This document shows, in pieces, positions 39,067 through 48,247 of a stretch of 64,000 nucleotides of DNA. The notes under the pieces are model-generated. The model was not told the origin of the DNA, ran no database searches, and saw nothing but the letters and a program-made list of their open reading frames with translations. The DNA lies in assembly GCA_040767925.1 (NCBI GenBank), contig JAXGNN010000003.1, forward strand, positions 372,001 through 436,000. The letters are read 5' to 3'. The position numbers and the translations under genes are program-made. Source of the stretch: Phil1 sp040767925 (GTDB lineage: Bacteria; Bacillota; Clostridia; Christensenellales; CAG-138). Positions within the stretch are counted from its first letter, which is position 1. Each line of letters starts with the position of its first letter.

Positions 39067-40806
39067 ATGGTAACTTTCAAAATCGACGGCAGGACGGTTC
39101 AGGCCGAACCCGAAACCACGGTGCTCGAGGCTTGCATCGCCCAGGGTATTCGCATCCCCACGCTGTGCAACCTCAAGGACATCAACAACATCGGCGCCTG
39201 CCGCATGTGCCTCGTCGAGGACGTCAAGACCGGCAAGCTCCAGGCCTCCTGCGTGCTGCCCGTGGGCGAGGGGCTCGACATCAGGACCTCCTCCCCGAAA
39301 GTGCTCGAGGCGCGCCGCGCGGTGCTCGAGCTCATCCTTTCCGACCATGACCGCTCGTGCCTGACCTGCAAACGCAATCAGAACTGCGAGCTTCAGGCCC
39401 TTTCCAACGAGTTGGGCATCGACAATATTGAGTTCGACGGCGAGCGCATCATCAAAACGATCGACGAGCTCTCCCCGAGCATCGTTCGCGATAACAACAA
39501 GTGCATCCTCTGCCGCCGCTGCATCGCCGCCTGCGACGACGTGCAGGGCGTATATGCCATCGGCATGCAGAACCGCGGCTTCAGGACGCAGATCGGCAGC
39601 GAGTTCGGCAAGAGCCTCGCCGAGGTCGCCTGCATCAACTGCGGGCAGTGCATCGCCGCGTGTCCCACGGGCGCGCTCACGGAGAAGGATTCCACGGGAG
39701 AAGTCTGGGCGGCGCTCGCCGACCCGAAGAAATTCGTGGTGTTCCAGACGGCGCCTTCCATCCGCGTCGCCATCGGCGAGGAGTTCGGTATGCCCATCGG
39801 CACCCGCTGCACGGGCAAGATGGTCGCGGCCATCCGCCGCCTCGGCGCCGACCGCGTGTTCGACGTGGACTTCGCCGCCGACCTCACCATCATGGAGGAG
39901 GGCACGGAACTCATCGAGCGCATTCAGCACGGCGGCGTGCTTCCCATGATCACCTCCTGCAGCCCGGGCTGGGTGAAGTTCTGCGAGCATTTTTATCCCG
40001 ACTTCATCCCCAACCTCTCCTCCTGCAAGAGCCCGAACCAGATGCAGGGCGCCGTCACCAAAACGTATTTCGCCAAGAACCACGGCATCGACCCGAAGGA
40101 CATCTTCGTCGTGTCCGTCATGCCCTGCACCGCCAAGAAGTTCGAGATCAAGCGCCCCGAATTCGGGCGCGAGGATTACCGCGACGTGGACGCCAACATC
40201 ACCACGCGCGAGCTTGCGCGCATGATCCATAAGGCGGGCATCGACTTCGTCCACCTGCCCGACGAAGAGTTCGACGACATACTCGGCGAATCCTCCGGCG
40301 CGGCGGTCATCTTCGGCGTGACGGGCGGCGTGATGGAGGCGGCGCTTCGCACCGTCGCCGACGTCCTCTCCGGCCAGGATCTCAAGAAGGTGGAATACTG
40401 CGACGTGCGCGGGCTCGAGGGCATCAAGGAAGCCACGGTCAACCTCGGGGGCCTGGACGTCAAGGTCGCCATCGCCCACGGCACGGGCAACGCGGCCAAG
40501 CTGCTCGACGCCATCCGCCGCGGTGAGAAGAGCTATCACTTCATCGAGGTCATGGGCTGCCCCGGCGGCTGCGTGACCGGCGGCGGCCAGCCCATCGTGG
40601 ACGCCCGCACCCGCTACTTCGTCGACCCGCGCGCGGCCCGCGCCGCCGCGACCTACGACGAGGATGAGGCGATGGTCATCCGCAAGAGTCACCACAACCC
40701 CTCGATCAAGAAGATTTACGACGAGTTTCTCGGCAAGCCCGGCAGCCACGCCGCGCACGAGCTGCTCCACACCACCTACGTGGACAGGAGCGTCAAGGGA
40801 AATTGA
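39067..40806 (+). CDS. hydA: [FeFe] hydrogenase, HydA/HndD type
   Basis: A 579-residue catalytic hydrogenase subunit. N-terminal [2Fe-2S] domain (IPTLCNL, GACRMC), His-ligated [4Fe-4S] (HDRSCLTCKRNQNC), two ferredoxin clusters (CILCRRCIAAC and CINCGQCIAACP), H-cluster motifs TSCSPGW (about 296), MPCTAKKFE (about 352) and MGCPGGCVTGGGQP (about 496), and a small-subunit tail (KIYDEFLGKPGS). The L1 motif has Ser where CpI has the second Cys (C300). This layout is that of NAD(P)-linked, often electron-bifurcating enzymes, yet no NuoE/NuoF-like partner genes lie here. AAAGGA precedes the ATG. Confidence 0.95.
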   Translation: MVTFKIDGRTVQAEPETTVLEACIAQGIRIPTLCNLKDINNIGACRMCLVEDVKTGKLQASCVLPVGEGLDIRTSSPKVLEARRAVLELILSDHDRSCLTCKRNQNCELQALSNELGIDNIEFDGERIIKTIDELSPSIVRDNNKCILCRRCIAACDDVQGVYAIGMQNRGFRTQIGSEFGKSLAEVACINCGQCIAACPTGALTEKDSTGEVWAALADPKKFVVFQTAPSIRVAIGEEFGMPIGTRCTGKMVAAIRRLGADRVFDVDFAADLTIMEEGTELIERIQHGGVLPMITSCSPGWVKFCEHFYPDFIPNLSSCKSPNQMQGAVTKTYFAKNHGIDPKDIFVVSVMPCTAKKFEIKRPEFGREDYRDVDANITTRELARMIHKAGIDFVHLPDEEFDDILGESSGAAVIFGVTGGVMEAALRTVADVLSGQDLKKVEYCDVRGLEGIKEATVNLGGLDVKVAIAHGTGNAAKLLDAIRRGEKSYHFIEVMGCPGGCVTGGGQPIVDARTRYFVDPRAARAAATYDEDEAMVIRKSHHNPSIKKIYDEFLGKPGSHAAHELLHTTYVDRSVKGN

Positions 40807-40831
40807 CAATGACAATGGATAATTGACAATT
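40801..40831. repeat. AATTGACAATT-type repeat at the hydrogenase stop codon
   Basis: AATTGACAAT (holding the stop TGA), GACAATGGAT and AATTGACAATT run directly past the hydrogenase 3' end. The unit matches those at 36797 and 44386. Confidence 0.6.
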
Positions 40832-40843
40832 CGGCGTAACGAG

Positions 40844-40877
40844 AACGGCATCCGCATAAAAAGCGGGTGCCGTTTTC
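40844..40877 (+). terminator. terminator of the hydrogenase gene
   Basis: AACGGCATCCGC and GCGGGTGCCGTT form a 12-bp stem (one T-G pair) with loop ATAAAAA, followed by TTTTC. Confidence 0.88.
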
Positions 40878-40885
40878 TGCGGCGC

Positions 40886-42217
40886 TTACCGGACGCTCTG
40901 CGGGAAACAAAAGAAATTTTCCGGGTCGAGCCGCGCCTTGACGCGGCGGAGCCTTTCGGCGTTCCCCCCGTAGTAGGCGCGCATGAAATCCCGGTTTTCG
41001 AGGTTGGGGAAGTTGACATGCGCGCCGCATGTCATCTCGCGCAGCGCGCGGTACCGCGGAGCAAACCAGGCGAGGTTCGCGCGTTTCGCGGCGGGGCTTT
41101 CCCAGGAGGTCGTAAGCGCCGCGATGTTGCGCGCGCCGCGGTAGAAGTACGCGGTATCAAAGGGACCTGTCTCGTCGACGGCGCCGCCGAGCCCGTACAG
41201 CGAGACGGTCGCGCCGACGGAGCCCGGCGCGGGCGCAGCGACGAGCCGCGCGAGGCAAAGCGCCTCCTTTATGGAGAACGGCGCGAACGCGAAGCTTCCG
41301 CCCGCCGTGAAACGGTCTTCAGGCGGATAGCCGTCCTCCACGATGCGTATCGCCTCGAGGAAGGTCATCTCATCGAACCGGCCCGCAAGGCCGAGCGAGA
41401 GGAAGGATGAGAGGGAGGCGCGCGCCTGCGCCTCGCCTCCATAGTAGATGCCGCGAAGGCTCAGCCCGCGCGGCTCCAAAGGCGTATGCGTAACCCTGGC
41501 GAGCGGCGTGAAGCGCCTGTCCCCCTCCCCCAGCCATGCCTGGACGAGAAGGATGAACTCCGTGGCTTCGGCCTCGCCGGCATCCGAAGTTGAAAGCTCC
41601 ACATAGGTCACGTCGAAGCGCTTCGGCGGCAGCCTGTAGGCGAGCGAGGTCACGACGCCGAAATTCCCTCCCCCGCCGCCCCGCAGCGCGAAAAACAGCT
41701 CCTCGTCGCACTCCGCGTTTGCGACGTGCCGCCGGCCGCAGGCGTCGACGAGGGTGGCGGAGAGGAGGCTGTCGCACGTCAGCCCGAACATCCGCGCGCT
41801 AAGGCCCCACCCGCCGCCGAGCGTCAGCCCGGCCGCAGCCACCGTCGGACAGGTGCCGCTCGGGAAGGGATAGCCGAGCGCGCCCGCGCTCTCATACAGC
41901 GCGCGGTTGCGCGCGCCGGGGCCAATTGTGAGCGTGCCCGCCGACTCGTCGATGCTGATGGAATCCATGCAGCCGACGTCGATCACCGCCGCGCAATCCC
42001 CCACGCAAAAGCCCTCGTAGCTGTGCCCGCCGCTGCGCACGCGCGCCTTCAACCCCGCCTCCCGCGCGGCGCGGACGGCGCGGGCGACCTCCTCCTCGTT
42101 TGTGCAGTATGCGATCCGGACGGGGAACTTCTCGATCGCCCTGTTATAAACGCGCCGCGCCGCCCCGTATTCGGGCGCGCACGGCGCGATCTCAAGTCCG
42201 CAATATGCTTCGGTCAT
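40886..42217 (-). CDS. FAD-linked oxidase of the berberine-bridge type
   Basis: A 443-residue PCMH-fold flavoenzyme. The FAD loop is RSGGHSYEG with His near 66, and SGTCPTV gives a Cys near 122; these are the positions of the two covalent FAD links in bicovalent members. GGGWGLSARMFG follows. The BBE tail ends YYGGNAERLRRVKARLDPEN. A GGAAGG sits very close to the ATG. These oxidases act on sugars or alcohols using O2 in aerobes; in an anaerobic host another acceptor would be needed, so the role is open. Confidence 0.85.
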   Translation of the reverse strand: MTEAYCGLEIAPCAPEYGAARRVYNRAIEKFPVRIAYCTNEEEVARAVRAAREAGLKARVRSGGHSYEGFCVGDCAAVIDVGCMDSISIDESAGTLTIGPGARNRALYESAGALGYPFPSGTCPTVAAAGLTLGGGWGLSARMFGLTCDSLLSATLVDACGRRHVANAECDEELFFALRGGGGGNFGVVTSLAYRLPPKRFDVTYVELSTSDAGEAEATEFILLVQAWLGEGDRRFTPLARVTHTPLEPRGLSLRGIYYGGEAQARASLSSFLSLGLAGRFDEMTFLEAIRIVEDGYPPEDRFTAGGSFAFAPFSIKEALCLARLVAAPAPGSVGATVSLYGLGGAVDETGPFDTAYFYRGARNIAALTTSWESPAAKRANLAWFAPRYRALREMTCGAHVNFPNLENRDFMRAYYGGNAERLRRVKARLDPENFFCFPQSVR

Positions 42218-42329
42218 CCTTCCATCCCCGTCCCGCGGGCGGTATGGAATCCCGCGGATGCGCTCTATGATAGCCTATGCATAGACGGGTATATGCGTGC
42301 GTGTCATTTTTATCCGATTATCCGGATCG

Positions 42330-43310
42330 TCAGTTTCCCTTCTTCCCCCGGAGCGCGGCGGAGATGCCGCCGAAGGCGACGGCCGCGACGGGCCACACGA
42401 TCCAGGTGAAGCCCCAGTTGAAGGTGATGAAGCTCCACGCGAGATAGACCGCGGTCACGCAGGGCCAGTAGATCGCGCCGAACTTCTCCGCGCGCTCGTT
42501 GCGCTCCTTCTCCTCCTCGGTGAATTCGCCCTCCTGCATGAGCAGGTCGAAGCCCTGCTTCACGGTGCCGGCGCGGACGAGCAGATATGCGCCGAGCGCG
42601 ACGATGGCGAGCAGAAGGCCCACGAACATGACCACGAGATACTCCGGCGCCTCCGCCACACCCGCAATGATGAGGGGAACGGCGCTGAGGATGCACAGCG
42701 CGACGCCTCCCGCCATGCCCGCGATATACCTGGTTTCAAAGGCGCCGCGCCTTTCGCGCACGACCCCCGCGACGCCGTACTGCAATTCGAATTTGCTTTT
42801 CTTCAGATATTCGTAGCGTTTGACCCTGTGCCCGCTCACGATGAAGACGCAAACCGCCGCGGCCACGATCAAAAGCAGCGCCGTCACGCCCACGCCCGTC
42901 GCGAGGCTGTCGGACACGTTCACGCCCATCGGGTTGCTCTGCGTCAGAGCAAGAAGCACCATCAAAAGCGCGGGGCTGAGGATGCACAGCAGCACGCCGA
43001 GCGCCATACGCTTCGCGTAGAGCGCGGTGTCGTCCATAAAGGAGGTCGCCTCCTGCAGCGAAACGAGGGGGAGGCGCACCGCGTCGTCCTCGCCCGTGAA
43101 AGCGGCTTTCTCGATGTCGTCCTTCAATAGATAATCGGTCGTGACGCCAAAGAGCTTCGAGAGCTCGATGATCTTGTTGATGTCTGGAATGCTCGCCGCG
43201 CTCTCCCATTTGGAGACCGACTGGCGCGAGACGTTGAGCTTCTCCGCAAGCTCCTCCTGCGAGAGCCCGCTGTTCCTTCGAAGCGCGAGTATCTTATCCG
43301 CGAGAATCAT
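42330..43310 (-). CDS. XRE regulator fused to a membrane domain
   Basis: A 326-residue protein. The N-terminal Cro/CI helix-turn-helix (LSQEELAEKLNVSRQSVSKWES, split about residues 16-37) is followed by a linker. At least five membrane helices come next (about 105-125, 140-160, 195-215, 225-245, 285-310). Membrane-tethered XRE proteins of this shape are common in Firmicutes and may sense the envelope. ATG 43310 has GGAGGG seven bases upstream; the ATG at 43325 overlaps that ribosome site. No target operator is apparent. Confidence 0.82.
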   Translation of the reverse strand: MILADKILALRRNSGLSQEELAEKLNVSRQSVSKWESAASIPDINKIIELSKLFGVTTDYLLKDDIEKAAFTGEDDAVRLPLVSLQEATSFMDDTALYAKRMALGVLLCILSPALLMVLLALTQSNPMGVNVSDSLATGVGVTALLLIVAAAVCVFIVSGHRVKRYEYLKKSKFELQYGVAGVVRERRGAFETRYIAGMAGGVALCILSAVPLIIAGVAEAPEYLVVMFVGLLLAIVALGAYLLVRAGTVKQGFDLLMQEGEFTEEEKERNERAEKFGAIYWPCVTAVYLAWSFITFNWGFTWIVWPVAAVAFGGISAALRGKKGN

Positions 43311-43594
43311 GATGTTTCCCTCCATGCGATTTTCTTTATACGATATCGTGCCTCAAGCTTACCAAACGGACCGGTTGCGCGCCATACAGCGGGCTTGGAA
43401 ATGTGTCAACCGGCGGTTGCAATCGCAAAAAAGCGCGTTTTCAGGGGCGGGCGCCACGCCGATATCGTACCACGCGCGGCCGCGCCGCGCAACGCGCAAA
43501 CGCCCGGTTTTCGGGGGATGGAGCAAACGGCGCCGCGGGAAGGCGGCGCCGGAAAAGGGCGTGCGACGCGGTAAGCGATCGATCGCCTATGAAC

Positions 43595-44317
43595 CTATGA
43601 TACGATGCCCGCGACGACCCCCGCGATCAGGAGCGCGGGCAGCATGTTGGCCACGCGGAACTTTTTGCCCCACACGAGGTTGACGCCCACGCAGAAGATG
43701 AGCGCCGAACCCACGAAGGAGAGACTCGCGATCACGGCCGCGCCGAGGATGGGCGCGACAAGGCCCGCGAGCAGCGTGACGAGCCCCTGGAATATCCCGA
43801 CCGGAATCGCAGAGAAGATGACGCCCTTGCCGTAGGTCGAGGCGAATATCATGACGATCACGGCGTCGAGCACGGATTTGGCGTAGAGCGTCGCGGCGTT
43901 GCCGGTAAGCCCGTCCTCGATGGAGCCCACGACCGCCATCGCCCCCACGCAAATCACGAGCGTGGCCGTGATAAAGCCGTTCACGAAGTTCGTGTCGTTC
44001 TCGCTCTTCGCCTTTCGCCTCAGCCATTCGCCAAAACGCTCGAGCCCGCGCTCGATGTTGAGCCCTTCGCCGATGAGCGCGCCGCAAACGAGCGAGGCGA
44101 TCAGAACCGCCGTGCCCGTCGTCGTGAGCTTCCCCTCGGGGGAAAGCTCGAGAAGCCCCGTCAGCGCGCCCGCGATGCCGAGGAAGATCGTGGAAAGCCC
44201 CAGCGCCTGCGTAAGGATCTCCTGAAAGCGCTGCTTGAGCCCGTTTTTTACAAAAAGTCCCAGTATGCCGCCGGCGACCACCGCCGCGACGTTCGCAATC
44301 GTACCCAGTCCGCGCAT
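43595..44317 (-). CDS. DUF554 family membrane protein
   Basis: A 240-residue protein with about seven membrane helices and the DUF554 landmarks: GTIANVAAVVAGGILGL at the N-terminus, then GEGLNIERGLERFGEWL, VNGFITATLVICVGAMAVVGSIEDGL (split) and KSVLDAVIVMIFAST. GGGAGG precedes ATG 44317. Function is unknown; transport has been proposed for relatives. Confidence 0.87.
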   Translation of the reverse strand: MRGLGTIANVAAVVAGGILGLFVKNGLKQRFQEILTQALGLSTIFLGIAGALTGLLELSPEGKLTTTGTAVLIASLVCGALIGEGLNIERGLERFGEWLRRKAKSENDTNFVNGFITATLVICVGAMAVVGSIEDGLTGNAATLYAKSVLDAVIVMIFASTYGKGVIFSAIPVGIFQGLVTLLAGLVAPILGAAVIASLSFVGSALIFCVGVNLVWGKKFRVANMLPALLIAGVVAGIVS

Positions 44318-44385
44318 GCGCGCCCTCCCGTATATCCACAAACTCGAACGGCCTCCCCGCGAAGCGAAGGCCGTTATAAACGATT

Positions 44386-44406
44386 CATTGTCAATTGTTA
44401 ATTGAC
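44386..44406. repeat. AATTGACAATT-type repeat at the trpS 3' end
   Basis: On the minus strand GTCAATTAACAATTGACAATG starts immediately after the trpS stop codon. It is the third member of the family seen at 36797 and 40801. Confidence 0.6.
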
Positions 44407-45411
44407 TTACGCGTCCAGCCCCAGCGCGCGGTACGCGTTTTGGAGCGTTTCCGCCGCGGCCCTCGCCGCGCGCGCCGCGCCGTCCTCCATGACGGAACGA
44501 AGGTACGCTTCGTCCGCCATATAGGCGCGGAACTTCTCCTGCACGGGCGCCAGCTCGGCGATGACGGCGTCCGCCACCTCGGTTTTGAGCGCGCCGTAGC
44601 CGAGGCCCGCGAAATGCTCCTCCGCCTCGGGGATGCTCATCCCCGTAAAGGAGGTGTATATCTCCAAAAGGTTCGACACGCCCGCCTTGTTGACGGGGTC
44701 GTATTTGATGATCCCGTCGCAGTCGGTCACGGCGCGCTTGAACTTCTTCATGATGACGGAAGCATCGTCCATAATCGCGACGTAGCCGTTCGGGTTCGGG
44801 TCGGACTTGCTCATCTTCTGCGCGGGGTCCTGCAGGCTCATCACCCGCGCGCCGACCTTGGGCATATAGCCTTCCGGCATAGTAAACACGGGGCCGTACG
44901 CGTTGTTGAAACGGATGGCGACATCGCGCGTAATCTCGATGTGCTGCCTCTGGTCGTCGCCCACGGGCACGAGATCCGTCTGGTAGAGCAGTATGTCGGC
45001 GGCCATCAGCACGGGATAGGTGTAAAGCCCGGCGTTGATGTTGTCCGCGTGCTTCGAGGACTTATCCTTAAACTGCGTCATGCGGTTGAGTTCGCCCATG
45101 TAGGTCGAGCAGGAGAGCAGCCACGTCAACTCGCAGTGCGCGGGCACATGGCCCTGCACGAACACGACGGAAGCCTTGGGGTCGATGCCGCAGGCCATGA
45201 TGAGCGCCACAGTCTCGGCCGTGCGGCGGCGCAGATCCTCCGGGTCCTGCCTGACGGTGAGTGCGTGGAGGTTCACCACGCAGTAATAGCAGAAGCGATC
45301 CTCACCCTGGAGCAGCGACCAGTTGCGCAGCGCCCCCACATAATTGCCAAGCGTAGGCGAGCCCGAGGGCTGTATCCCGCTGAAGACGATTTTCTTTTTC
45401 CCCTTCTCCAC
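44407..45411 (-). CDS. trpS: tryptophan--tRNA ligase
   Basis: A 334-residue class I aminoacyl-tRNA synthetase charging tRNA-Trp. The HIGH-equivalent is GSPTLGNYVGALRNW (about residues 16-30) and the KMSKS loop is KMSKSDPN (about 197). SGIQPSG and the tryptophan-pocket region DLVPVGDDQ are also present. The start is GTG 45411 with AAAGGAG nine bases upstream; ATG codons further up lack a ribosome site. A consensus promoter lies about 55 bases upstream. There is no room for a T-box leader. Confidence 0.94.
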   Translation of the reverse strand: MEKGKKKIVFSGIQPSGSPTLGNYVGALRNWSLLQGEDRFCYYCVVNLHALTVRQDPEDLRRRTAETVALIMACGIDPKASVVFVQGHVPAHCELTWLLSCSTYMGELNRMTQFKDKSSKHADNINAGLYTYPVLMAADILLYQTDLVPVGDDQRQHIEITRDVAIRFNNAYGPVFTMPEGYMPKVGARVMSLQDPAQKMSKSDPNPNGYVAIMDDASVIMKKFKRAVTDCDGIIKYDPVNKAGVSNLLEIYTSFTGMSIPEAEEHFAGLGYGALKTEVADAVIAELAPVQEKFRAYMADEAYLRSVMEDGAARAARAAAETLQNAYRALGLDA

Positions 45412-45462
45412 GGCCGTCGACTCCTTTCCCGTTTCATGCCTCATAAAATCAACATGCATGGT

Positions 45463-45491
45463 ATTATACAGTATTTTTTTGCCTATGGCAA
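45463..45491 (-). promoter_or_regulatory. trpS promoter
   Basis: TTGCCA, a 17-bp spacer and TATAAT on the minus strand. Its -35 box occupies the same six bases as a possible dnaX -35 box on the other strand. Confidence 0.75.
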
Positions 45492-45514
45492 TGCCGGGCG
45501 TGAAATGCTAGAAT
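45486..45514 (+). promoter_or_regulatory. possible dnaX promoter
   Basis: TGGCAA, a 17-bp spacer and TAGAAT; a TATAAT at 45517-45522 is an alternative -10. Shares its -35 position with the divergent trpS promoter. Confidence 0.35.
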
Positions 45515-45543
45515 CTATAATAGTACAAGTGTTCGGAGGTATT

Positions 45544-47109
45544 ATGGCTTATCAGGCGCTTTACAGAAAATACCGCCCGAGGCGCTTTAGCGAAGTGCTC
45601 GGGCAGGAGCATGTGACGACCATTCTGAAAAACCAGATCGCCTCCGGCCGCACCGCGCACGCTTACATCTTCTCCGGCTCCCGCGGCACGGGCAAGACCA
45701 GCACGGCGAAGATCCTCGCGCGCGCGCTCAACTGCCTCTCCCCCGAAAACGGAGAGCCCTGCGGCGATTGCGCCGCGTGCAGGCTGACCGAGAACGAAAC
45801 CGCGGACATCGTCGAGATGGACGCCGCCTCCAACAGCCGCGTCGAGGAGATGCGCCAGCTTTTGGACAAGACCCGCTTCCTCCCGCTCGAGCTCACGCAC
45901 AAGGTCTATATCATCGACGAGGCGCACATGCTCTCCGACAGCGCGAACAACGCGCTTTTAAAGACGCTCGAGGAGCCGCCCGCGCACGTCGTGTTCATTT
46001 TGGCGACGACGGAGCCGCAGAGCATCCCCGCGACCATCCTCTCGCGCTGCCAGAGGTTCGATTTCCACAGGATCGGCGTCGAGGACATCGTCAACTGCGT
46101 GGACGCCGCGGCCTCGAACGCGGGCGCGCGCATCGAGCGCGAGGGCCTCCTCGCCATCGCGCGCGCCGCCGAAGGAGGCATGCGGGACGCGCTCTCCCTC
46201 GCCGACCAGTGCATCTCCTTCTGCGGAAACGAGGTCACCGCCGCGGGCGTCTATTCCGTGCTCGGCAGCATGGAGGGGGATTTCCTCTTTCGCGCCGCGG
46301 GCGCGCTGCTTTCCGGGCGGCGGGACGCCGCGCTTCGCGCGCTTTCCGAGGTCATTTCCGACGGACGCGACCTGTTTACCTTCGCGCGCGACCTCACGGC
46401 GCACTTTCGCGCGCTGCTGCTCGCCAAACTCTGCGGCAGCTGCGCGGACATCCTCGACTGCACGGAAGACGCCATGCGGCGCTACCTCGCGCAGGCGCAG
46501 AGCGTCTCGGCGGAAACGCTGCTGCGCGCCATAGACGTGCTCATGGCGGCCATGGGCAACATGCGCTACATGTCTTTGCCCCGCGTGCAGCTCGAGTGCG
46601 CGTTTGTCCGCATCACCTCGCCCGAGGAGGAGATCCCTCAGACGCCGGAACTCCTGCTCGAGCGCATCGAAAAGCTCGAAGCGAAGCTCAGGGACAGCGC
46701 TTTTTCCGCTTCTCCCGCCCCCGCGCGGGAAGCGAGGCCAGCGCCGGACAGGAAAAAGGCCGAGGCCGCGCCCCAGCCCACCGGGGAGGACGCGCCCGCC
46801 ATACCCGCGATCATGGACGGCAACTCCCTCTGGGAGGCCCTCAAGAAGCCCGTGCAGCAGAAGAGCCCCACGCTCGCGGCGCTGTGGTACAGGACGGCCA
46901 GCGTACAGCTCGAGGGCGACCTTCTCACAGTGGGCTTTCCGCAAAAGAGCCTCGCGGACGCCTTCACCAAGCAGGAAGGCCTGCTTTCCCCGCACCTTGA
47001 AAGCCTGCACCCGGGCACGCGCATGCGCTTCGTGGTGGCGGGCGGAGGCGAGTCGCTCGAGGAGCGCGCGAAAAACGCCTTCGGCCCCGGCATAGAAATT
47101 GTGGATTGA
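45544..47109 (+). CDS. dnaX: DNA polymerase III subunit gamma/tau
   Basis: Clamp-loader ATPase, 521 residues. It begins YQALYRKYRPRRFSEVLGQE. Walker A is GSRGTGKTS (about 45-53), the zinc module is CGDCAAC, Walker B is YIIDEAHMLS, and the sensor-1 region reads FILATTEPQSIP. A disordered Pro/Ala/Glu linker (about 395-425) precedes a C-terminal polymerase-binding domain. GGAGG precedes ATG 45544. dnaX-ybaB-recR order is conserved across bacteria. Confidence 0.96.
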   Translation: MAYQALYRKYRPRRFSEVLGQEHVTTILKNQIASGRTAHAYIFSGSRGTGKTSTAKILARALNCLSPENGEPCGDCAACRLTENETADIVEMDAASNSRVEEMRQLLDKTRFLPLELTHKVYIIDEAHMLSDSANNALLKTLEEPPAHVVFILATTEPQSIPATILSRCQRFDFHRIGVEDIVNCVDAAASNAGARIEREGLLAIARAAEGGMRDALSLADQCISFCGNEVTAAGVYSVLGSMEGDFLFRAAGALLSGRRDAALRALSEVISDGRDLFTFARDLTAHFRALLLAKLCGSCADILDCTEDAMRRYLAQAQSVSAETLLRAIDVLMAAMGNMRYMSLPRVQLECAFVRITSPEEEIPQTPELLLERIEKLEAKLRDSAFSASPAPAREARPAPDRKKAEAAPQPTGEDAPAIPAIMDGNSLWEALKKPVQQKSPTLAALWYRTASVQLEGDLLTVGFPQKSLADAFTKQEGLLSPHLESLHPGTRMRFVVAGGGESLEERAKNAFGPGIEIVD

Positions 47110-47138
47110 TGGACAAAGACCGCAATATGCGGTATAAT
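47110..47138 (+). promoter_or_regulatory. promoter of ybaB-recR
   Basis: TGGACA, a 17-bp spacer and TATAAT, beginning at the dnaX stop codon. It gives ybaB-recR its own start in addition to readthrough. Confidence 0.7.
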
Positions 47139-47169
47139 AGATCGTTAATAAAGGCTATCGGAGGGTTTT

Positions 47170-47502
47170 ATGGCACGACCCAATTTCCCCGGCATGGGCG
47201 GCAACATGCAGCAGATCATGAAGCACGCGCAGAAGATGCAGCAGGACGTCGCGCGCATCCAGCAGGAGGTTTCCGAGCGGGAGTTCACCGCGACCGTCGG
47301 CGGCGGCGCGGTTTCGGCCACGGTCTACGGGCGCAAGGAGCTGAAGTCCATCGCCATCGATCCCAAGTGCGTCGACCCGGACGATGTGGAAATGCTGCAG
47401 GACCTCGTTTTAAGCGCGGTCAACGAGGCGATCCGCATGGCGGACGAGACGATGACGAATGAGATGAACCGCGTCACCGGCGGCATGAACCTGGGCTTCT
47501 AA
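47170..47502 (+). CDS. ybaB: YbaB/EbfC family nucleoid-associated protein
   Basis: A 110-residue DNA-binding dimer-forming protein. It has the N-terminal helix MQQIMKHAQKMQQDVARIQQ, the central strand block TVGGGAVSATVYGRKELKSI, and a C-terminal MNRVTGGMNLGF. GGAGGG precedes the ATG. It is located between dnaX and recR, as in most bacteria; RecR starts eight bases after its stop. Confidence 0.95.
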   Translation: MARPNFPGMGGNMQQIMKHAQKMQQDVARIQQEVSEREFTATVGGGAVSATVYGRKELKSIAIDPKCVDPDDVEMLQDLVLSAVNEAIRMADETMTNEMNRVTGGMNLGF

Positions 47503-47509
47503 AAAGAGC

Positions 47510-48103
47510 ATGGGCGTCGATTCCATAAACGCTCTCATCGTACAGCTCGCGCGGCTGCCCGGCATCGGCACAAAGAGCGCGCAGCGGCTTGCGTATTTCA
47601 TACTCGACATGCCGGACGGCGGCGCGCGGGAAATCGCCGCGGCGATCGTCCGCGCGCGGGACAGCGTACGCTACTGCCCCGTCTGCGGCAACTACACGGA
47701 CGTTTCACCCTGCGCCATCTGCGCGGACAGGCAGCGCAGCGAGGAAACCATCTGCGTCGTCGAGGAGGCGCGGGATGTGTTCTCGATGGAGAAGCTGCGC
47801 GAATACCGCGGCATGTACCATGTGCTCCACGGCGCGATCTCCCCGACGGACGGCATCGGCCCCGGCGACATCCGCATCAAGGAACTGCTGGCGCGCGTGG
47901 AGGGGGGTTCCGTCAAAGAGGTGATCCTCGCGACCAACCCGGATGTGAAGGGCGAGGCCACGGCCTCGTACATCGCGAGGCTTCTGAAACCCAAGGGCGT
48001 GTGCGTGACGCGCATCGCCCACGGCATCCCCATCGGCGGCAACCTCGAGTATGTGGACGAGATGACGCTGCTCAAGGCCATGGAAGGCCGCCGGGAAATG
48101 TGA
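47510..48103 (+). CDS. recR: recombination protein RecR
   Basis: A 197-residue gap-repair protein that loads RecA with RecF/RecO. The helix-hairpin-helix is LARLPGIGTKSAQRLA (about 12-27), the zinc finger is CPVCGNYTDVSPCAIC (about 56-71), and the Toprim domain has VVEEARDVFSME and GEATASYIAR. The start is ATG 47510 with a weak ribosome site; coupling to ybaB is likely. Confidence 0.96.
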   Translation: MGVDSINALIVQLARLPGIGTKSAQRLAYFILDMPDGGAREIAAAIVRARDSVRYCPVCGNYTDVSPCAICADRQRSEETICVVEEARDVFSMEKLREYRGMYHVLHGAISPTDGIGPGDIRIKELLARVEGGSVKEVILATNPDVKGEATASYIARLLKPKGVCVTRIAHGIPIGGNLEYVDEMTLLKAMEGRREM

Positions 48104-48247
48104 AAACTGCCGAAAACTGGCAGGCGAATTCATATTTATTTTACTTTTGTGAAACCTTTTGGGCGATTGTATCGTTTATGATTATGGGTAACCCTTTCCT
48201 TAATGACGATATTTGGCCCTTATACCGCGCAGGAAGGAGGGAGAGGC

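Noticed and set aside
39043..41019. A 658-codon minus-strand frame across the hydrogenase gene
   Set aside because: The hydrogenase on the plus strand carries all cluster motifs. The opposite frame has low-complexity Ala/Asp/His-rich composition.
45412..45491. A T-box leader for trpS
   Set aside because: The space from promoter to start is only about 45 bases, too short for the specifier stem and terminator.
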